The notes: generated by a model not told the origin, from the letters alone. A stretch of 64,000 nucleotides of DNA from Melioribacteraceae bacterium (GCA_023230485.1 JALNXG010000004.1:36511-100510), one strand, 5' to 3'. Positions 1-8,788 are shown, numbered from the stretch's first letter. Program-made: numbers and translations.

Positions 1-691
1 AGAACCCGATATGATTTAGATTAGCTTCTTTACCGAAAGCACCTGCTACTGGTTGAAGTGAAAAGCTTAATGTATCCGTTGGTTTAATTCTATCTAAATT
101 ATCAGGTGGAAGAACAACGCGCTGCCATGTTTTTCCTTCATCGATACTTCTCCTAATCCCACCGGCATTTGTAGCAATAAGAACTGTGTTATTGTAAAAA
201 GCAATATCTCTTATAAAATTTTGCTTCTCTGTTGTAACGGGTAAAGCTCTAATATTATTTATTCCATAAACAATACTTGAATCTGCAGGATCATCAATGG
301 GTTGCGGAATTATAGTCCAAGTTTTCCCTTTATCTTTTGAATAACGGAGACCTGAACCGGTAGCGATATCTGAACCTGCAATATTTTCAAAATGCCATGT
401 AGCCGCCCATATTACTCCTTTATCATATCCAACTGCAGATACGCTTTCATTACGGAATATTTCATCATTAAAAAAGTTTTTCCATGAATCTCCTTTATCA
501 AAGCTTATAGACAAGCCGTTCGATGTTCCGACTAATATAGTATCCCCGATTATAGAAATTCTTTCAATTACATTACTAAGTGGTGTAGCATCGTCCATTT
601 TGCTTAATCTGTTTGTAAGATCAAAATCCGTAGGCAGCTTTTGAGCTGAAATCACCGATGCAACTAAAAGAATAAAAAATAATTTTTTCAT
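1..691 (-). CDS. Exported Asp-box (sialidase/sortilin-like) beta-propeller protein, 3' end outside window
   Basis: Reading leftwards from an ATG at 691, the frame stays open for 230 codons to the window edge, so only the N-terminal part is present. It begins with a signal peptide (MKKLFFILLVASVISAQ). Three Asp-box-like motifs of the S-x-D-x-G-x-[ST]-W type are visible: SFDKGDSW, SKDKGKTW and SIDEGKTW. These mark sialidase, sortilin and photosystem-assembly-like beta-propellers, so the protein is probably a secreted propeller. In this type of organism such proteins often end in a T9SS sorting domain, but that end cannot be seen here. The start lies one base past the stop of the upstream lipoprotein gene, so the two are probably co-transcribed. 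The substrate is unknown. Confidence 0.8.
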   Translation of the reverse strand, partial: MKKLFFILLVASVISAQKLPTDFDLTNRLSKMDDATPLSNVIERISIIGDTILVGTSNGLSISFDKGDSWKNFFNDEIFRNESVSAVGYDKGVIWAATWHFENIAGSDIATGSGLRYSKDKGKTWTIIPQPIDDPADSSIVYGINNIRALPVTTEKQNFIRDIAFYNNTVLIATNAGGIRRSIDEGKTWQRVVLPPDNLDRIKPTDTLSFSLQPVAGAFGKEANLNHIGF

Positions 692-692
692 A

Positions 693-1517
693 TCAATTCA
701 CCTCCATATTTTGTGAAATGATATTACTAACTGCACCATTTCCATCTTTTGCCTGGAATTCAAATCGCCAACTACCTAATGTTGTTGTAGTATTAAATGA
801 ATTTTTGAATGTAAAAATTCCATCTCCAGCCATTTCATCGCCGAACACATCTTTATTGCCTAAATCATTCATAACAAAAAATCCTAACCCATTTCCCGGA
901 TCTACCATACTATTATCCGGTCTATATAATTTGAAATAAACATATTGTAAGTCATCATATCCATTTGGATCAGAAGCTTTAACTGAAAATATAAATGTGA
1001 TACCTCTAGTTACTGAAGTGGGCAATACTACATCAGATATAATTGGGACTGCATTATTTTGACTGTTATCAAAATAAAACTGTTTAGAAATAATTTTCTT
1101 GGTAACACCTGAAGTATTTGTAATATAAATCTGTAAATTGTAATCTCCTGAAGAAAAAGATTTTTTCATTGGAGCATACCCCGTATAGATACCGTCATTT
1201 GCCTTCAAGTCTCTATTCTTACCCATATCGCCATTATCGGACAGGATTACTTTTTCAGCAACCTTTTTATCACCATCTATCGATAAAATATTCATATAGA
1301 CTTCCTTAATGTAAGAAGTATTATCAATTTTTATAGATGTCGTAATATTAGAGTCAGCAGTGGAATAGGTAAAACGATTGGGAGACTGAAAATCAACAAT
1401 AGAAAAACTGTTAAAGTCTTTGTCAATTACTTCTGATGGGATTTCTTCGCAGGCATAGAATTGTAGAGCCGCAAGAAAAAGAGCTATAATGGAGAACCTT
1501 TTGATCAACTTCATCAC
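693..1517 (-). CDS. Exported lipoprotein with two immunoglobulin-like beta-sandwich regions
   Basis: The 274-residue product starts with a lipoprotein signal peptide ending in the lipobox QFYAC (Cys about residue 23), so it should be lipid-anchored in the envelope. Two similar halves are rich in beta strands. Each carries a D-x-G-x-x-x-D-...-DGI[YF]T element: NDGIYTGY around residue 110 and GDGIFTFKN around residue 235. This pattern resembles the choice-of-anchor/Big-type modules of surface proteins, and that comparison is my inference. The first two codons are both Met, so the second ATG may be the real start. It sits directly upstream of the Asp-box protein with a one-base gap, so the two probably work together at the surface. 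No enzymatic motif is visible. Confidence 0.75.
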   Translation of the reverse strand: MMKLIKRFSIIALFLAALQFYACEEIPSEVIDKDFNSFSIVDFQSPNRFTYSTADSNITTSIKIDNTSYIKEVYMNILSIDGDKKVAEKVILSDNGDMGKNRDLKANDGIYTGYAPMKKSFSSGDYNLQIYITNTSGVTKKIISKQFYFDNSQNNAVPIISDVVLPTSVTRGITFIFSVKASDPNGYDDLQYVYFKLYRPDNSMVDPGNGLGFFVMNDLGNKDVFGDEMAGDGIFTFKNSFNTTTTLGSWRFEFQAKDGNGAVSNIISQNMEVN

Positions 1518-1584
1518 TCGTAAATTAGTTATAAATAAAGTATAAAGATTCTCTCGCTTTTCTCCTTAAAATTAGTAAGGTAAA

Positions 1585-1611
1585 ATAATACCCTTTTGTT
1601 TTGAATGTCAA
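1585..1611 (-). promoter_or_regulatory. Putative sigma-70-type promoter of the lipoprotein/Asp-box pair
   Basis: On the minus strand TTGACA (1611-1606) is followed after 15 bases by TATTAT (1590-1585), about 70 bases upstream of the lipoprotein start. The spacer is short for a canonical promoter. The call rests on motif matching alone. Confidence 0.35.
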
Positions 1612-1627
1612 GTCTATAAATAATAGA

Positions 1628-2578
1628 TTAATTTATCGTTATAATAAAAGGAGTAGGAGAAAATGAGAGAAAGAAAATAATAATTGCTAAATATCCAAGA
1701 ATTTTTCGTTTTAAGTCCAGCGGTTCAAAATTTGGAACCGGCGGATGTTTTAATTTAATAAAAAAGTAAAGTATAAAAGACCACAGAAGCCAGCCAGTCC
1801 ATCCGATATTTAAATTTAATTCTAAAAATGTATCTAATATACCGAGACCGCCGATCAATAATAATATAATCAATGAGACACTTGCGATAGCTTCATGAAT
1901 TTTATTTCCGAACATGCTATAAATAATATGACCACCATCTAACTGCCCTACCGGAATTAAATTCATTGCCGTAACAAAAAGACCAAACCAACCCACACAT
2001 AAAAACGGATAATGATAAATTTCACTCATTGGTGGAATAAAGACATTTGGTGCTACAAATAAATTTCTTAATAATGAAAAAAGTAGAGTATCACCAAAAA
2101 TTAAATTTGCTCCTCCAGTTCCATATTCAGGTGAAAAATAATCAGGATGAATTGCTAAAATATAATCAACTGAAGGAAGATGAGTAAACCCATAAACTAA
2201 TAAAATCAAGCATGCAATAAAACCGGATAATGGTCCATAAATACCTATATCAAACATCGATTTATTATCAGGGATGACTTGTTTAGTTTTTATTACAGCA
2301 CCCATTGTCCCAAAATTAAAAAATCCGGGAATTGGTGGAAATGGTATAAAATATGGAAGAGTAGCTTTCACTTTATGATATACAGCAGCGAAATAATGGC
2401 CAAACTCATGTACTCCTAAAACAAATATTATCGAAAGTGAATAAGGAAGACCTTTTGCTAATTCAGTAAATTCATAAGGTCCCATTTTACCGGTAGTCCA
2501 TTCAACTCCTGCAATTGTTGTAGTAATAAATGTTACTATAACTAAACCAATATTTATAAAAACAGAATCTTTTTTCAT
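1628..2578 (-). CDS. Site-2 protease family (M50) membrane metalloprotease
   Basis: This 316-residue multi-pass membrane protein has the zinc-binding HEFGH motif (in GVHEFGHYFAA, about residue 57) within a hydrophobic segment. The second conserved M50 element, NLIPVGQLDGGH (about residue 210), supplies the third zinc ligand Asp. The length and the short GFFNFGTMGAVI segment resemble the PDZ-less bacterial/plant EGY-like branch rather than RseP. Site-2 proteases cut transmembrane helices of regulators or remnant signal peptides; the target here is unknown. The start ATG lies one base past the stop of the DUF1207-like gene, making it the third gene of a glycosyltransferase/DUF1207/protease run. 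All catalytic motifs look intact. Confidence 0.92.
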   Translation of the reverse strand: MKKDSVFINIGLVIVTFITTTIAGVEWTTGKMGPYEFTELAKGLPYSLSIIFVLGVHEFGHYFAAVYHKVKATLPYFIPFPPIPGFFNFGTMGAVIKTKQVIPDNKSMFDIGIYGPLSGFIACLILLVYGFTHLPSVDYILAIHPDYFSPEYGTGGANLIFGDTLLFSLLRNLFVAPNVFIPPMSEIYHYPFLCVGWFGLFVTAMNLIPVGQLDGGHIIYSMFGNKIHEAIASVSLIILLLIGGLGILDTFLELNLNIGWTGWLLWSFILYFFIKLKHPPVPNFEPLDLKRKILGYLAIIIFFLSFSPTPFIITIN

Positions 2579-2579
2579 T

Positions 2580-3422
2580 TTATAAGTCTAAATTAAAACC
2601 AAGAGCAGAATACTCTTTTTTAGAATCGAAATATTCACCATGAATATTCATTCCGTTATAATAATTCAAGTAAATAGAAAATCCTTTTCCTTGTGGTTTG
2701 CCAAACTTTAAGCCAACACTAATTGTATGATTGGCATTATATCCATCGATATTTACAACTCGGAGATCATAAGCGGCATATGGAGTAATGCTTTCGTTAA
2801 TCCTACCTATATCAAGAAAATCGAATCCTGCATGATAAATATCTTTGCCTATTGAGGTGGGATCGACATGAAATAAATAAGTAAAACCACCATATACTCT
2901 TAGATTATCATATTTATAATAAGGAATAAACTCAATAAATTCGCGGCTGAAAACACGAGGAGCTTTACCGTCCCGCCATTGGTGATTAATACCATCGAAA
3001 TGTCCATCAACAAAATGTGCGCTTATATGACTGATTCTCACACGTGCCCCCACTTCACGATCATCGTCCAATTTTAATTTATAACCAAAATTTAAACCGA
3101 ATAGATAATCAACGGCATCCACAGGGAAATGGAAATCTTTCTCGCCGCGGAGCATCGTATATGTAAATAAATCTGCACCCAAAGATAAAGTAGTCTTAGA
3201 ATTATAAATATGCAGAATATCGACCGAATTGCCTATATCAAGACGGAGTTCATTTCTGTTTAGTTGAAAAACAAAACCTAATTTTGGTTCAAGAAAATTT
3301 GCCGTATATGGTTGTAAATTTAATTCACTTGGAAATAATTCAGATTTATTTTGCGCCTTCAAACTGAAAAACAATACAAAAAAAACAAAAAACGAAAAAA
3401 CTAAAATTCTCTTCCTTTCCAC
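2580..3422 (-). CDS. DUF1207-like exported protein, probable outer-membrane barrel
   Basis: The 280-residue product has a hydrophobic signal peptide ending near SLKAQ. After it comes SELFPSELNLQPYTANFLEP, the kind of opening seen in DUF1207 proteins, where an LFP motif is followed by a short stretch before the barrel strands. The remainder alternates hydrophobic and polar residues and is rich in aromatic residues (for example YYKYDNLRVYGGFTY), as in an outer-membrane beta-barrel. No function is known for the family. Its start overlaps the end of the upstream glycosyltransferase by 22 bases, and its stop lies one base before the site-2 protease start, so the three are translationally linked. 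The DUF1207 assignment is from memory of the family pattern. Confidence 0.7.
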   Translation of the reverse strand: MERKRILVFSFFVFFVLFFSLKAQNKSELFPSELNLQPYTANFLEPKLGFVFQLNRNELRLDIGNSVDILHIYNSKTTLSLGADLFTYTMLRGEKDFHFPVDAVDYLFGLNFGYKLKLDDDREVGARVRISHISAHFVDGHFDGINHQWRDGKAPRVFSREFIEFIPYYKYDNLRVYGGFTYLFHVDPTSIGKDIYHAGFDFLDIGRINESITPYAAYDLRVVNIDGYNANHTISVGLKFGKPQGKGFSIYLNYYNGMNIHGEYFDSKKEYSALGFNLDL

Positions 3423-4498
3423 ACTACTTTCCTATTTGGTAAAACAATAAATGGTAAAATCAATACATAAATAATGAAATACATTTCAAAAGCTAAAAAA
3501 TGGCTCAATTTCAAGCTCAGTTTCAATTTAGAAAATACAGGGCTGATAAAGAAATAATCAAGCATAATTTTAGAAACCGCCAAATATAACGATAGAGGAG
3601 TGAAAAAGAAAGGCAATAAGAAAAGCGCTATATGCGAGAGATAGGCACCAAGCATTGTAAAGTATCCAAACCAATCATTTTTCATACCCCCTACACCCCA
3701 TCTTTTCTTCTGCCAATAGAGCGTCTTCCAAGTAGGGCATGGTTCAGAGACTACTAATATATTTTCCTCAATCGGGGAGATAACTTCATATTTATTCAAA
3801 TTATGGATTGCTTTAAGCAAATTAAAATCTTCAGTAATGCTAAATGGAAGGTTTTCATACCCGCCGATTTCGATATACGCTTTTCTTCTAAAGGACATAT
3901 TATTGCCAATACATCCGGACGGTTTGCCAATATTCATTACTCCCGCACCTACTGTTAAAAGATAAAGAAAATCAATCCCTTGCATTCCTCCAAAAATCGT
4001 GTTTGCTTTTTGATATGTATAACCTCCTACGAATGCAACATCATCTTGATAGTATGATGCCAGTGTTTTTATCCATTTAGGATTAACTCTACAATCCGCA
4101 TCTGTCGTAACAATTACTTCCCCAACACTTTTTTTAATTGCATAAGCTAATGCATTAGTTTTCCCTTTAAGATGACCTATCGGTTCATCAGGTACGAAAC
4201 ATTTAAACCGTTCTTTATCTCTTATGAATTCATCAATTAATACACCCGTGTTATCGGTAGAATGATCATTAACGATTATAATTTCTAACTTATTTCCCGG
4301 ATATTCCAATTTTTCTAAGGTGCTAAGACACTCGATAATATTCGATTCTTCATTCCTCGCAGCAACAATTAACGAGACTGAGGGGTACTCATCTTCCTTT
4401 ATTTTTTTGTATTTTGCGCTCGCACCAATAGTAAAAACAAATAATTGAATTAGATATAAGCTTAATCCAATTAAAAAAAAGAGCTCAAAAGCAGTCAT
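3401..4498 (-). CDS. Membrane-associated family 2 glycosyltransferase
   Basis: The 365-residue product opens with one membrane helix and a GT-A catalytic domain. Visible motifs are SLIVAARNEESNI, the nucleotide-binding VNDHSTDNT, a TTDADCR D-x-D, a TEDFNLL acidic motif and a QKKRWGVGG acceptor motif of the Q-x-x-RW type. Two or three membrane helices follow (about residues 280-355). This layout is that of processive or lipid-acceptor GT2 enzymes that add sugars to membrane lipids or build a polymer; the sugar is not predictable. The end overlaps the start of the DUF1207-like gene by 22 bases. The divergent neighbour rsmA starts 93 bases away, so both promoters lie in that gap. Confidence 0.9.
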   Translation of the reverse strand: MTAFELFFLIGLSLYLIQLFVFTIGASAKYKKIKEDEYPSVSLIVAARNEESNIIECLSTLEKLEYPGNKLEIIIVNDHSTDNTGVLIDEFIRDKERFKCFVPDEPIGHLKGKTNALAYAIKKSVGEVIVTTDADCRVNPKWIKTLASYYQDDVAFVGGYTYQKANTIFGGMQGIDFLYLLTVGAGVMNIGKPSGCIGNNMSFRRKAYIEIGGYENLPFSITEDFNLLKAIHNLNKYEVISPIEENILVVSEPCPTWKTLYWQKKRWGVGGMKNDWFGYFTMLGAYLSHIALFLLPFFFTPLSLYLAVSKIMLDYFFISPVFSKLKLSLKLSHFLAFEMYFIIYVLILPFIVLPNRKVVWKGREF

Positions 4499-4591
4499 TT
4501 ATAAATTCCATTTGTTCTTTAAATTAATTTACGCAATATTTGATTTATAAACATATTCTAAAACCCCTAAAGTATTATTAAATAGTTAATT

Positions 4592-5383
4592 ATGAGCAAA
4601 ATTGCACCCCTTAAAAGATTTGGACAGAATTATCTAGTAGATAAAACTATTATTTCCAAAATCATTGAAGAATTTAATCCTAAGCCGGGAGAAATTATTT
4701 TAGAAATTGGTCCTGGTCAGGGAGCATTAACCGAGGAATTAATTAAATCCGGTGCAAAAATTTATGCAGTTGAAATTGATTTTAGAGTAATCGAAGAACT
4801 GCAAATGAAATTCCCACTCCTCACCATATTAAATATGGATTTCCTTAAAACAGATATTTTCCAATTCATAAAAACTGAACAAAAAATTAGAATCATTGGC
4901 AACATACCGTATAATATTACTTCCCCAATAGTATTCAAATTACTCGAAGAAAGAGAAAGAATAAAAGACGCAGTTCTTATGGTACAATATGAAGTTGCCA
5001 GAAGATTTGCCGCTAAACCAAATAGTAAGGAATATGGAATTCCAACGGTATTTTTAGATTATTACACAAGAACAGAATTTTGTTTTAAAGTTCCAAATAC
5101 TGTTTTCTATCCGAAACCAAAGGTAGATTCTGCAATCATTCATATAAATTTTCCCGAAAGCAAGAGAGATAAAGAATTTGAAGAGTTCTTTTCAAAAGTT
5201 GTAAAAGCATCTTTTGGAAATCGAAGAAAAACTTTAAAAAATTCGTTAAGTAATAGTATATTTAGAGGAATTAATTTTGGAGGTTCGCCTATTGATTTAT
5301 CAAGAAGAGCGGAAACCCTTAGCTACACAGAATACATTACTTTAACACAATTCATATTCGGAAATCTAGATGGTAGAGAGTAA
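4592..5383 (+). CDS. rsmA: 16S rRNA (adenine1518-N6/adenine1519-N6)-dimethyltransferase RsmA/KsgA
   Basis: RsmA adds four methyl groups to two adjacent adenosines in the helix 45 loop of 16S rRNA, late in small-subunit assembly, using S-adenosylmethionine. The 263-residue length is normal. Visible family motifs are KRFGQNYL near the N-terminus, the SAM-binding LEIGPGQGALTE, the catalytic GNIPYNITSP (N-x-P-Y type), and FYPKPKVDSA towards the C-terminal domain. The ATG start fits family N-termini (MSKIAPLKRFGQN). The last 14 bases overlap the mgtE start, so the two genes are probably co-expressed. Nothing in the sequence suggests loss of activity. Confidence 0.97.
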   Translation: MSKIAPLKRFGQNYLVDKTIISKIIEEFNPKPGEIILEIGPGQGALTEELIKSGAKIYAVEIDFRVIEELQMKFPLLTILNMDFLKTDIFQFIKTEQKIRIIGNIPYNITSPIVFKLLEERERIKDAVLMVQYEVARRFAAKPNSKEYGIPTVFLDYYTRTEFCFKVPNTVFYPKPKVDSAIIHINFPESKRDKEFEEFFSKVVKASFGNRRKTLKNSLSNSIFRGINFGGSPIDLSRRAETLSYTEYITLTQFIFGNLDGRE

Positions 5384-6758
5384 TAATATCACGAATGTTA
5401 AGAATCTGATTCAAATAGATCAGGAGATATTGGATAATATTTCCGTTCTTTTAGAAGAAGAAGCAGGTGAATCAGTAAAAAATATTTTCGCCAGCCTCCA
5501 TCCCGCCGATATAGCCGAAATTATAAACCATATAAAACTTGATGAAGCAATTTATGCTTTTAACCTTTTAACAACAGAGGTTGCCGGCGAAGTTGTCATT
5601 GAGCTTGATGAAGATTTAAGAGAAAAGATTTTACGTGGAATAGAACCGGGTAAAATCGCTGATATAGTTGATGAACTCGATTCCGATGATGCGGTTGATA
5701 TAGTAAGCGATTTGCCTGAGGACGTCGCATTTCACGTTCTAGATAATATTGATAAAGAATATTCCGATGATGTAAAAGAATTATTGAAATACCGCGAAGA
5801 TAGTGCAGGCGGTATCATGTCCACCGATTTTATTTCTGTCCCTTCCGATGCCACTGTTAAAGATGCAATTGAACAAGTCCGTCTTAATGCTGATGAATTT
5901 GAACATATTTATCATATATATGTGATAAATTCTGTAGAAAAATTACTAGGTTTTGTTTTATTAAAATCACTTCTCTTGAATCCATTAGATACAAAAGTAA
6001 AAAGTATTATGGAAGATGAGCTATTGACTGTTAATCCGGAATTGGATCAGGAGGAAGTGGCTAATCTTATGGAGAAGTATGACCTTGTAACGATTCCGGT
6101 AATTAACTCCGAAGGAGTAATGCTTGGCAGGATTACGATTGATGATGTAGTGGACGTTATCCATGAAGAAGCAGCCGAAGATATTCAAAAATTTGCGGGT
6201 CTATCGGAAGAAGAAGAAATGAGTCATAGTTCATTTAAGATTTCACGTAATAGACTTCCATGGCTTCTTGTAGCACTTGTTGGAGAACTCGTGAGCGCAA
6301 TGGTGCTTTCTAATTTTCAAGCATCGATAGAAAAAATACTAATAGCTAGTTTTTTTATTCCAATTGTAATGGCAATGGGCGGTAGTTCAGGCACGCAGGC
6401 AGCAATCGTTATGGTGCGCCGACTAGGTAATCAAGAAATTTTTATTAATGAAGCTTTCAAAAAAATTGGTAAAGAGTTTGTTGTAGCTTTAATTAATGGA
6501 CTAGTCTGCGGTTTATTACTTTTAGCAGCTACTCATTATCTATTCCGAGCTGAAGTACTTTTTTCGGTCGTTTTATCATCAACACTATTGATAATAATGA
6601 TATTTGCTACAATTGTAGGAGCAATGGTTCCTGTTGTGCTTAAACGATTTGGTGCAGACCCTGCTATTGCAACAGGCCCTTTTGTTACGACAATGAATGA
6701 TATTTTTAGCTTAACAGTATATCTCTCAATTGTTTCCCATTTCTTAATTATTAGTTAA
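5370..6758 (+). CDS. mgtE: Magnesium transporter MgtE
   Basis: MgtE is a homodimeric Mg2+ channel whose cytosolic part senses Mg2+ and closes the pore. The 462 residues show the expected order: an acidic MgtE N domain (about 1-135, with repeated LDSDDAVDIVSDLPEDV-type stretches), a pair of CBS domains (about 138-265), a connecting helix, and five membrane helices (about 290-460). The pore signature MAMGGSSGTQAAIV is present in the membrane part. The gene begins inside the last codons of rsmA (14-base overlap). Its 3' end overlaps the convergent Cys-rich gene by 8 bases. No Mg2+ riboswitch is visible, and there would be no room for one. Confidence 0.97.
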   Translation: MVESNNITNVKNLIQIDQEILDNISVLLEEEAGESVKNIFASLHPADIAEIINHIKLDEAIYAFNLLTTEVAGEVVIELDEDLREKILRGIEPGKIADIVDELDSDDAVDIVSDLPEDVAFHVLDNIDKEYSDDVKELLKYREDSAGGIMSTDFISVPSDATVKDAIEQVRLNADEFEHIYHIYVINSVEKLLGFVLLKSLLLNPLDTKVKSIMEDELLTVNPELDQEEVANLMEKYDLVTIPVINSEGVMLGRITIDDVVDVIHEEAAEDIQKFAGLSEEEEMSHSSFKISRNRLPWLLVALVGELVSAMVLSNFQASIEKILIASFFIPIVMAMGGSSGTQAAIVMVRRLGNQEIFINEAFKKIGKEFVVALINGLVCGLLLLAATHYLFRAEVLFSVVLSSTLLIIMIFATIVGAMVPVVLKRFGADPAIATGPFVTTMNDIFSLTVYLSIVSHFLIIS

Positions 6759-7125
6759 GCTCATTATCAACACGTTTAATTATATCAACAATAAGCATAA
6801 AGTATCTGTCTAATGAACAATTTGCATCTTCCCTTAAATAACAATCACCTTCTTCGCCATTTGTTCGACAGTGAGAACATATTTTATCACGAAGTTGAAG
6901 TTTTAATTCATCCAAGTTTTTTCCTTCATACTTATGAACTAATTCTACTATTTCTGGAAGATATAATTGAACTGCACATGCTTCTTTATTTGTTAATGTG
7001 CAAGCTCCATGTTCATTTGAATCAACACAAATTGCACAAACATTTTCTCTTATCGCTTTTTGATATTTATCCATTAAAGTTAAATCCATTTTTTCGTTTA
7101 AAAAAGTTAGTAATATGATAATCAT
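6751..7125 (-). CDS. Small protein with a duplicated four-cysteine unit, function unknown
   Basis: I do not recognise this family. The protein has two copies of C-x2-C-x8-C-x7-C: first CAIC...GAC...EAC, then CSHC...GDC...ANC. Each copy is followed by a helical stretch (AVQLYLPEIVELVHK and SLDRYFMLIVDIIKR). The eight cysteines in two identical spacings suggest two metal sites, either Zn or a [4Fe-4S] cluster; the sequence alone cannot decide. The start is uncertain. Besides the ATG at 7125, in-frame ATGs at 7089 and 7074 would drop a hydrophobic leader-like MIIILLTFL and are plausible; none has a clear ribosome site. It is divergent from ubiE and overlaps the mgtE 3' end by 8 bases. The opposite-strand frame here (6813-7118) looks non-coding. 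Confidence 0.75.
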   Translation of the reverse strand: MIIILLTFLNEKMDLTLMDKYQKAIRENVCAICVDSNEHGACTLTNKEACAVQLYLPEIVELVHKYEGKNLDELKLQLRDKICSHCRTNGEEGDCYLREDANCSLDRYFMLIVDIIKRVDNELN

Positions 7126-7143
7126 TTCGCAAGCGGATTAATA

Positions 7144-7830
7144 ATGACTATAAATAAAAAAAATCAAGTACAAAGAATTTTTGATTCAATTTCAACAAGA
7201 TATGATTTTTTAAATCATTTTTTGAGTGCGGGGATAGACATTTATTGGCGAAGGAAGGCTCTTCGTTTGACAAAAATAGGAAGCAAAAGTAAATTATTAG
7301 ATTTGGCATGCGGCACCGGAGATTTCGCATTAGAAGCTGAAAAATTTGGAGTCAAAGAAATTATAGGGGCTGATTTATCCTTCAATATGTTAAAAGTTTT
7401 TCATGAAAAATCAGAATCGAGCAAAGGAAAAATTGTACAAACCATCGCTGAAGTACTTCCTTTCAAAAGTAATTCATTTACAAATATTACAGTCGCTTTT
7501 GGCGTAAGAAATTTCTTCGATATTCAGTCTGCATTTATTGAGTTTAATAGAGTATTATCAAATAAAGGCAAAGCGACAGTTTTAGAATTTCGCTTGCCCG
7601 AAAAAGGAATCGTAAAAAGTCTCTATTTATTTTATTTCCATAAAATCTTACCTGCAATTGGTCGATTGATTTCAAAGGATAACGAAGCTTATACTTATCT
7701 GCCGGAATCAGTTAATGATTTTGATAAGAATATTAATCTCGTTGAATTATTTAAGAAAGCAGGATTTGAAAAAGTAGAAAAACATTCTCTTACTTTTGGA
7801 ATATGTCAAGTAACAATAGCTTATAAATAA
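7144..7830 (+). CDS. ubiE: Demethylmenaquinone methyltransferase UbiE/MenG
   Basis: This enzyme performs the last step of menaquinone synthesis, C-methylation of demethylmenaquinone with S-adenosylmethionine. The 228-residue length is typical. The N-terminal RIFDSISTRYDFLNHFLSAG matches the UbiE/COQ5 signature 1. The SAM-binding motif is LDLACGTGDFALE, followed by GADLSFNML. The segment with FGVRNF (F-G-[VL]-R-N) and VLEF is the second family signature. No ubiquinone genes are seen, and the likely lineage uses menaquinone, so MenG is the probable role. It is transcribed away from the Cys-rich small gene and converges on rdgB immediately (the rdgB stop begins at the next base). Confidence 0.95.
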   Translation: MTINKKNQVQRIFDSISTRYDFLNHFLSAGIDIYWRRKALRLTKIGSKSKLLDLACGTGDFALEAEKFGVKEIIGADLSFNMLKVFHEKSESSKGKIVQTIAEVLPFKSNSFTNITVAFGVRNFFDIQSAFIEFNRVLSNKGKATVLEFRLPEKGIVKSLYLFYFHKILPAIGRLISKDNEAYTYLPESVNDFDKNINLVELFKKAGFEKVEKHSLTFGICQVTIAYK

Positions 7831-8424
7831 TTATAAGCTATTTAGATATTCCAATAATTTTTCTTTCAATTGAGTAAAAGAGATTTTTCTATGACTCATA
7901 TTATTTTTCTCTTCAAAGGTTAATTCAGAAATAGTTTTATCAAAACCATCAGGGATAAAAATCGGGTCATATCCGAATCCTTCAGTCCCTCTTATATCCA
8001 ATATAATCTTTCCGGGTAATTCACCTACACAATCGATCTTTTTAGTTCCGTCATAAAAAACGGCATGACTAATAAACTTAGCCAAATGCGGCTCTGGAAG
8101 ATTTTCTAGTTCTGAAATTACTTTTTTATTATTGTCTTCATAAGTGCAATTCTCACCAGAATAGCGAGCGGAATAAACACCGGGTCTTCCGTCTAATTGC
8201 TCTATTGCTAATCCTGAATCATCAGCAATAACCGGTACATCATAAATATCGTAAATAGCTTTGGCTTTAATAAAAGCATTCTCTTCAAACGTTTCTCCGG
8301 TTTCCGGCACATCAATATCATTTCCTAAATCAGAGAGTGAATAAATTTCGATACCTGTACCATTAAATAATGATTTTATTTCCTTCGTCTTTCCTTTATT
8401 CTGAGATGCAAAGATTAAATTCAT
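7831..8424 (-). CDS. rdgB: XTP/dITP pyrophosphatase (RdgB/HAM1)
   Basis: The enzyme hydrolyses non-canonical purine nucleoside triphosphates (XTP, ITP, dITP) to monophosphates and keeps them out of nucleic acids. I place the start at 8424 because MNLIFASQNKGKTKEI is the standard N-terminus (substrate loop [ST]-x-N-x-x-K). A longer frame to 8460 would overlap the upstream gene. Also visible are the ADDSGL catalytic motif, PGVYSARYSG, EGFGYDPIF and SHRKISF near the C-terminus. The start lies one base after the stop of the AhpD-like gene, so rdgB is the last gene of a uvrA/AhpD-like/rdgB run, a set with a nucleic-acid or stress protection theme. Confidence 0.95.
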   Translation of the reverse strand: MNLIFASQNKGKTKEIKSLFNGTGIEIYSLSDLGNDIDVPETGETFEENAFIKAKAIYDIYDVPVIADDSGLAIEQLDGRPGVYSARYSGENCTYEDNNKKVISELENLPEPHLAKFISHAVFYDGTKKIDCVGELPGKIILDIRGTEGFGYDPIFIPDGFDKTISELTFEEKNNMSHRKISFTQLKEKLLEYLNSL

Positions 8425-8425
8425 A

Positions 8426-8785
8426 TTATTTATTACTCTCTTTCTCATTGAGACATTCATCTATTTTTTCCATACCGAATCTTAGATGGGGAATAACTAT
8501 TGAGCCGCCGACAATTAATGCAATATTAAATGATTCATGCAATTCTTCACGTGTAGCACCTTCTTGAATTGCCCTATCGATATGATAAAGAATGCAATCG
8601 TTACATCTCAAAACCATAGAAGCAACTAGCCCCATTAATTCTTTGGTTTTAGAATCAAGAGCACCTTTTACATAAGCTTTATTATCAAGTGCGAAAAATT
8701 TATTAAAATCTCTGAATCCTGAATTTAATATTTTGTCATTCATCTCGGAGCGGTATGTTTTAAATTCACTTAAAGTTGTTTTCAT
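8426..8785 (-). CDS. Carboxymuconolactone decarboxylase / AhpD-like family protein
   Basis: The 119-residue protein has the AhpD-type active site C-x2-C-x3-H, seen as CNDCILYH at residues 61-68. It is followed by the helical A-x-x-x-GAT-x-EEL segment (IQEGATREELHESF) typical of the CMD fold. In characterised AhpD proteins the two cysteines form a redox pair that recycles peroxiredoxin, while other CMD proteins act on lactones. The intact CxxCxxxH favours a redox role, but that is inference. It sits between uvrA (3-base gap) and rdgB (1-base gap) and is surely co-transcribed with them. The physiological partner is unknown. Confidence 0.9.
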   Translation of the reverse strand: MKTTLSEFKTYRSEMNDKILNSGFRDFNKFFALDNKAYVKGALDSKTKELMGLVASMVLRCNDCILYHIDRAIQEGATREELHESFNIALIVGGSIVIPHLRFGMEKIDECLNEKESNK

Positions 8786-8788
8786 ATT

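Noticed and set aside
6813..7118. 101-codon plus-strand frame opposite the Cys-rich small gene
   Set aside because: The minus strand has a regular duplicated Cys pattern that a chance frame would not show; this frame is His/Leu-rich with no recognisable domain.
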